In this document: positions 60,631 through 64,000 of the stretch, one piece after another
How positions within the stretch are numbered: position 1 is the first letter of the stretch
How the letters are laid out: each line of letters opens with the position of its first letter
Assembly (NCBI RefSeq): GCF_011516925.1
Contig: NZ_WOTG01000008.1
Coordinates: 62,001 to 126,000, forward strand
DNA length: 64,000 nucleotides
Source: Acetobacter fabarum
GTDB taxonomy: Bacteria; Pseudomonadota; Alphaproteobacteria; Acetobacterales; Acetobacteraceae
Reading direction: 5' to 3'
Made by a program: the position numbers and the translations under genes
The notes under the pieces: generated by a model
What the model was told of the DNA's origin: nothing
Seen by the model: the letters and a program-made list of their open reading frames with translations, nothing else
Database searches by the model: none

Positions 60631-61970
60631 GTGAGAGCAGCGGGACCAAGCTCAGCCAGTCTCTCGGTGCCTTCCATTTGTGGGGGATTGCCGTTGGACT
60701 TGTCATTTCTGGCGAGTATTTTGGCTGGAGTTACGGGTGGGGAACCGCCGGAACGCTCGGTTTTTTGGTGGCCACCGTTTTTGTGGCTTTGATGTACACG
60801 GCCTTTATCTTCAGTTTTACAGAACTGACGTGCTCTATCCCGCATGCAGGTGGTCCTTTTGCCTACAGCTTTCGGGCACTGGGCCGTTGGGGCGGGCTTA
60901 TTGCCGGCCTTGCAACCCTGATCGAGTTCATTTTTGCGCCACCAGCCATTGCGCTGGCTATTGGCGCTTACCTGAACGTGCAGTTTCCCGGGCTTTCTCC
61001 CAAGGTGGCAGCTCTGGGTGCGTATCTGGTGTTCATGACGCTCAACATCGTAGGCGTGCATATTGCAGCAACCTTTGAGCTGTTTATTACCATTGCTGCC
61101 ATTGTTGAGCTGCTGGTGTTTATGGGTGTTGTGGCACCTGCCTTTACATGGGACCATTTTCTGGCAGACGGCTGGGGTGGGGCTCCCCATTTTGGCTGGC
61201 AGGCATTGGGCGGTATTTTTGCAGCCATGCCTTTTGCCATCTGGTTTTTTCTGGCCGTGGAAGGTGTCGCCATGGCTGCGGAAGAAGCGCGTGAACCCCG
61301 CCGCTCCATTCCCATTGCGTATATTGCCGGTATTCTTACCCTTGTAACGCTTGCTTTTGGTGTCATGATTTTTGCCGGTGGTGTGGGTGACTGGCATACC
61401 CTGTCCAACCTGAACGATCCCTTGCCCCAGGCCATGAAGCAGGTTGTAGGCGCGCATAGTGGCTGGCTGCACATGCTGGTCTGGCTGGGTCTGTTTGGGC
61501 TTGTGGCCTCCTTGCACGGGATTATCATGGGGTATGCACGCCAGATGTTCGCCCTTGCCCGTGCAGGGTTCCTGCCGGAAGTGCTGGGGCGGTTGCATCC
61601 GCGCTTTAAAACCCCGTATGTGGCAACGCTGGCGGGTGGTGCCATCGGTATTGCCGCTATTTTCTCCGATGATCTGGTCAGCATTCAGGGGCAGTCACTG
61701 ACCGCCACACTGGTCACCATGTCCGTCTTTGGTGCGCTGACCATGTATATGCTCAGCATGATCAGCCTGTTCCGTCTGCGCCGGACCGAACCCACGCTGG
61801 TGCGTAGCTACAAGGCCCCACTTTACCCCGTTCTGCCGGGCTTTGCCCTTGTCGCGGCGCTGATCGCCCTCGCTGTCGTCATTTATTACAACATCGAAAT
61901 ATTTTTTATCTATTCAACTATCATGCTGGTTTGTACAGTATTCTTCATGAGTAAATTCAAAAAAGAATGA
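60627..61970 (+). CDS. eat: Ethanolamine permease (Eat family, APC superfamily)
   Basis: A 447-residue inner-membrane transporter with about 12 helices. It begins LGAFHLWGIAVGLVISGEYF (family signature), followed by SFTELTCSIPHAGGPFAYSF, WFFLAVEGVAMAAEEAREP and MGYARQMFALARAGFLPE. These match ethanolamine permeases of non-microcompartment operons in Pseudomonas and related bacteria. It is coupled to eutC by ATGA, confirming substrate context. Confidence 0.93.
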   Translation: MSESSGTKLSQSLGAFHLWGIAVGLVISGEYFGWSYGWGTAGTLGFLVATVFVALMYTAFIFSFTELTCSIPHAGGPFAYSFRALGRWGGLIAGLATLIEFIFAPPAIALAIGAYLNVQFPGLSPKVAALGAYLVFMTLNIVGVHIAATFELFITIAAIVELLVFMGVVAPAFTWDHFLADGWGGAPHFGWQALGGIFAAMPFAIWFFLAVEGVAMAAEEAREPRRSIPIAYIAGILTLVTLAFGVMIFAGGVGDWHTLSNLNDPLPQAMKQVVGAHSGWLHMLVWLGLFGLVASLHGIIMGYARQMFALARAGFLPEVLGRLHPRFKTPYVATLAGGAIGIAAIFSDDLVSIQGQSLTATLVTMSVFGALTMYMLSMISLFRLRRTEPTLVRSYKAPLYPVLPGFALVAALIALAVVIYYNIEIFFIYSTIMLVCTVFFMSKFKKE

Positions 61971-62017
61971 GCCGTAGCCACAAGATATAGTTTCTTTCTT
62001 GGATTGGGATTGTTGAG

Positions 62018-63511
62018 ATGCGTAAAAACTTTGTTCAGGAATTTCACTTCCTCCTTGCGGCGTGTGTATCTGGCGGCTCGTTGCTTGCGTCGTATGCCCA
62101 TGCAGCAGAAACTACAGTTGCTCCTGTGTCCCTGAACTCCGCTCAGGTGGTTAACGCGCCCATCAGCGCGCCGCCTGAAGCGGAAAAAGCCGCAGGCACG
62201 CCTTCTGATGGTGAGGAAGTCCCCGCTGCTGTAAGCAGCGAAGATGATGCGATGAAGCCCACCGTGGGCAATCTCTTTCACCCCAAAGCCGGGCAGGCTC
62301 CCAATTACTGGCAGGGGCTGGAGGCGCATGTGTCGGTTGAAGGGGGTGTAACCGGCAACCCCTGGACACGTTCGGGCCGCAACTTTGCGCAGTACTATAC
62401 CGACCGCGCCAACACCGCGACCCTTAACCAGATTATGGGCTCCATCTCCCATCCGGTGACGTCTGTTGGCAAAGGCTATGGTCTGGGGTTTGTGTTTGAA
62501 GCCATGTATGGCTCGGATGCACGCTTTGACCCGACCATTGGCATGGGTTCTGGCTCCTTGCATGGTCTGTACCAGTGGGCGCCTACGCAGGCGCATATTG
62601 ATGCTCACCTGCCGTGGATTTTCAAGCGCGGGATTGATGTTCAGGTCGGCCAGATGTACGGGATCATGGGGGCGGAGGGCACGCCCGCACAGGCCCGTCC
62701 GTTCTACACCTTCAACTATGCGTCCGACTATATCGTACCGTTTGAAACAGTAGGTATTCTGGCCACCATGCACCTGACCCAGCATATGGACTGGATCCTT
62801 GGGGTAGATGCGGGGAACTCCACAACCTTTGGCGCTTCGGGGAACAACAACAAGCCCAAAGGGTATTTTGGTTTTGCATGGAACAAGCTGCTTGATGGCA
62901 AGCTGGATATGCACGCCATCGGCCATTTTGGCCCTCAAGGCAACAATGGCCGTCAGGTACAGTCCGCCGAAGGCTGGCTGAGCTCTGGTCTGGGTAAGCC
63001 TGCCAACAGCCTGATGCAGTATAATGGGGACTTCATGGCAACTTATCATGTGAATGATAAGATGACAGTTTCCGTCAACGGCACCTATCTGCATGATGAT
63101 GCCCTGCGTGACGATGTTTATGGTGTCAGCACTTACTTCTCATACGCTTTCCACCCGTGGCTGACCCTGAATGCCCGTGGCGAAATTTTCCGCGATAATT
63201 CGGGTATGGTGATTGCGGAATATTCCAGCTTCAACTCCTTCACGCAGTATCTGACCAACAAGCCGTATCCTTACTACAGCGCCATGCCGACAACTTATGG
63301 TGAACTCACGGTTGGTGTAACGTATAAGCCGGAGTTCATTAATAAAAAGCTGGCTCTGGGTGGCTTTATTATCCGGCCTGAAGTCCGTCTGGATAAATCG
63401 CTTAACGGCACGCACCCCTTCAACCAGGCAGGCACTGTTGCTAACCCGATCGTTAACAATGGTACGAACAACATGTTCTGGTTCAGCTGTGATGCAACTT
63501 GGGCGTTCTAA
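62018..63511 (+). CDS. Outer-membrane beta-barrel porin (BBP2/OmpL-like)
   Basis: A 497-residue exported protein. Signal peptide about residues 1-30 (SYAHA cleavage), then an Ala/Pro/Glu-rich linker of about 60 residues, then a barrel of alternating strands rich in Tyr, Gly and Asn, ending with the terminal aromatic Phe (SCDATWAF) of outer-membrane proteins. Blocks such as FEAMYGSDARFDPTIGMGSG and DVQVGQMYGIMG, plus DWILGVDAGNSTTFG, fit the OmpL-like/BBP2 porin family. It is 47 bases after eat and before the operon's terminator, so it may admit ethanolamine across the outer membrane; that role is inference. Confidence 0.85.
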   Translation: MRKNFVQEFHFLLAACVSGGSLLASYAHAAETTVAPVSLNSAQVVNAPISAPPEAEKAAGTPSDGEEVPAAVSSEDDAMKPTVGNLFHPKAGQAPNYWQGLEAHVSVEGGVTGNPWTRSGRNFAQYYTDRANTATLNQIMGSISHPVTSVGKGYGLGFVFEAMYGSDARFDPTIGMGSGSLHGLYQWAPTQAHIDAHLPWIFKRGIDVQVGQMYGIMGAEGTPAQARPFYTFNYASDYIVPFETVGILATMHLTQHMDWILGVDAGNSTTFGASGNNNKPKGYFGFAWNKLLDGKLDMHAIGHFGPQGNNGRQVQSAEGWLSSGLGKPANSLMQYNGDFMATYHVNDKMTVSVNGTYLHDDALRDDVYGVSTYFSYAFHPWLTLNARGEIFRDNSGMVIAEYSSFNSFTQYLTNKPYPYYSAMPTTYGELTVGVTYKPEFINKKLALGGFIIRPEVRLDKSLNGTHPFNQAGTVANPIVNNGTNNMFWFSCDATWAF

Positions 63512-63545
63512 GGTATTCCGCAGGATTGCCGCTGAATAAGTACCC

Positions 63546-63579
63546 AAAAAGGCCTGTGGAGATTTCCACAGGCCTTTTT
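63546..63579 (+). terminator. Rho-independent terminator of the eut-porin operon
   Basis: A perfect 15-bp stem AAAAAGGCCTGTGGA/TCCACAGGCCTTTTT around a GATT loop, followed by one more T. It lies 34 bases after the porin stop and can also serve the convergent gene at the window edge. Confidence 0.92.
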
Positions 63580-63702
63580 TGCTATGGGGTGTATAAAATA
63601 ATTTTTATTCTGGAAGACCGGATCGTCTCAGGTGTCAGAGCCCAGAGCGTGTATCAATCCCGGTATTTGCAGCCGAGTTGACTGCTGCATAACGCCAAGA
63701 GT

Positions 63703-63999
63703 TCAGAACGAATCAATCTTGAAATAAAGGCGTGAAATCTGGCCAGAAAGATGTGCACCATGGGTGTTGCCGGAGAACGACATATCCACACCCTTGGCAT
63801 TTTCCATCACAATTCCAGCCGGGCCGGAGCCAATGGCAACGTCTCCGCCAACGGTCCAGTACGTGCCTTCAAAATCCACCAGCCGGGAGAGGTTCCTAAC
63901 GCAGCCAGAGCCTGTAACCGTTGCGCTACCAAGGGCCAGAGCACCACCACCCTTGACCGATATGGGGTAACGCTGGCCGCCATATGTTAGCGTTCCATG
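63703..63999 (-). CDS. Unrecognised protein, C-terminal part (5' end outside window)
   Basis: A minus-strand frame open from the window edge to TGA at 63703-63705, giving 98 residues with no start in view. It reads as a beta-rich, glycine-rich domain: GTLTYGGQRYPISVKGGGAL, then VTGSGCVRNLSRLVDFEGTYW, then VAIGSGPAGIVMENAKGVDM and SGQISRLYFKIDSF. The pattern of GTLxYxGxxYPxxVxG, then VxNLxxLxDFxGxY, then MxNxxGVxxxxS resembles small secreted proteins of unknown function found in proteobacteria. Codon usage looks genuinely coding. I cannot name its family or function. Confidence 0.7.
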   Translation of the reverse strand, partial: HGTLTYGGQRYPISVKGGGALALGSATVTGSGCVRNLSRLVDFEGTYWTVGGDVAIGSGPAGIVMENAKGVDMSFSGNTHGAHLSGQISRLYFKIDSF

Positions 64000-64000
64000 C

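Noticed and set aside
61910-63094. Minus-strand open frame across the porin gene
   Set aside because: The plus strand encodes a porin with signal peptide and terminal Phe; the antisense frame has no features.

Overview
The window reads as chromosome from an alphaproteobacterium of the acetic acid bacteria (Acetobacteraceae, most likely Acetobacter or a close relative). This is inferred from the high-GC, tightly overlapping genes, a PhyR/NepR/EcfG general stress locus, a glycerol regulon, cydDC, and the mix of oxygen-dependent cobalamin enzymes with ethanolamine catabolism. I cannot name the species from sequence alone. No rRNA, tRNA or CRISPR array was seen.

Layout. (1) 1-9.8 kb: the downstream half of a group-1 type [NiFe]-hydrogenase operon, all on the plus strand and nearly gapless: hupH (cut by the window edge), a rubredoxin-HupJ fusion, hupK, hypA, hypB, an NtrC-type regulator (hupR/hoxA), hypC, hypD, hypE, a NiCoT nickel permease and a short rpoN. 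The structural subunits should lie upstream of base 1. (2) 9.8-11.75 kb: a small decayed island with a stop-riddled cytochrome c remnant, an exported RidA protein, a transposase scar and an AT-rich orphan gene of possible SUFU/immunity type. (3) 11.75-18.8 kb: pbpC and a giant alpha-2-macroglobulin, convergent on the island. (4) 18.9-19.2 kb: two abutting transposase scars (IS3-like and IS5-like). (5) 19.3-25.2 kb: a peptide-type ABC importer without its binding protein, then an ABC-F ATPase.

(6) 25.3-29.4 kb: general stress response locus, with phyR divergent from two tandem ECF sigma genes, nepR and a HisKA_2 sensor kinase. (7) 29.5-35.4 kb: cydD, cydC, a small lipoprotein, recQ. (8) 35.4-40.2 kb: glpR-glpD-glpF-glpK with a recognisable GlpR-like operator and a terminator. 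(9) 40.2-45 kb: a PCuAC-like periplasmic protein, nrdR, nusB, thiL, and a divergent GNAT/SDR pair. (10) 45.1-47.7 kb: an aldehyde dehydrogenase and a divergent AraC regulator separated by a striking array of four TTGCCTG half-sites.

(11) 47.7-57.1 kb: cobalamin corrin-ring genes (cysG, cobG, cobH, cobI, cobJ, cobK, cobL, cobE, cobM, cbiD). (12) 57.2-63.5 kb: AraC regulator, eutB, eutC, ethanolamine permease and an outer-membrane porin, closed by a strong terminator. (13) The 3' edge holds the C-terminal part of an unrecognised minus-strand protein.

How it fits together: the cob genes supply the corrin for the B12-dependent EutBC lyase next door, which yields acetaldehyde and ammonia. A cytosolic aldehyde dehydrogenase is about 12 kb away. 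The nickel permease, HypA/HypB and the carried sigma-54 make the hydrogenase block close to self-contained for metal supply and transcription. The best candidates for something new are the AT-rich island gene, the AraC operator array, the rpoN-containing hydrogenase locus, the porin-bearing ethanolamine operon and the structured cobG leader.
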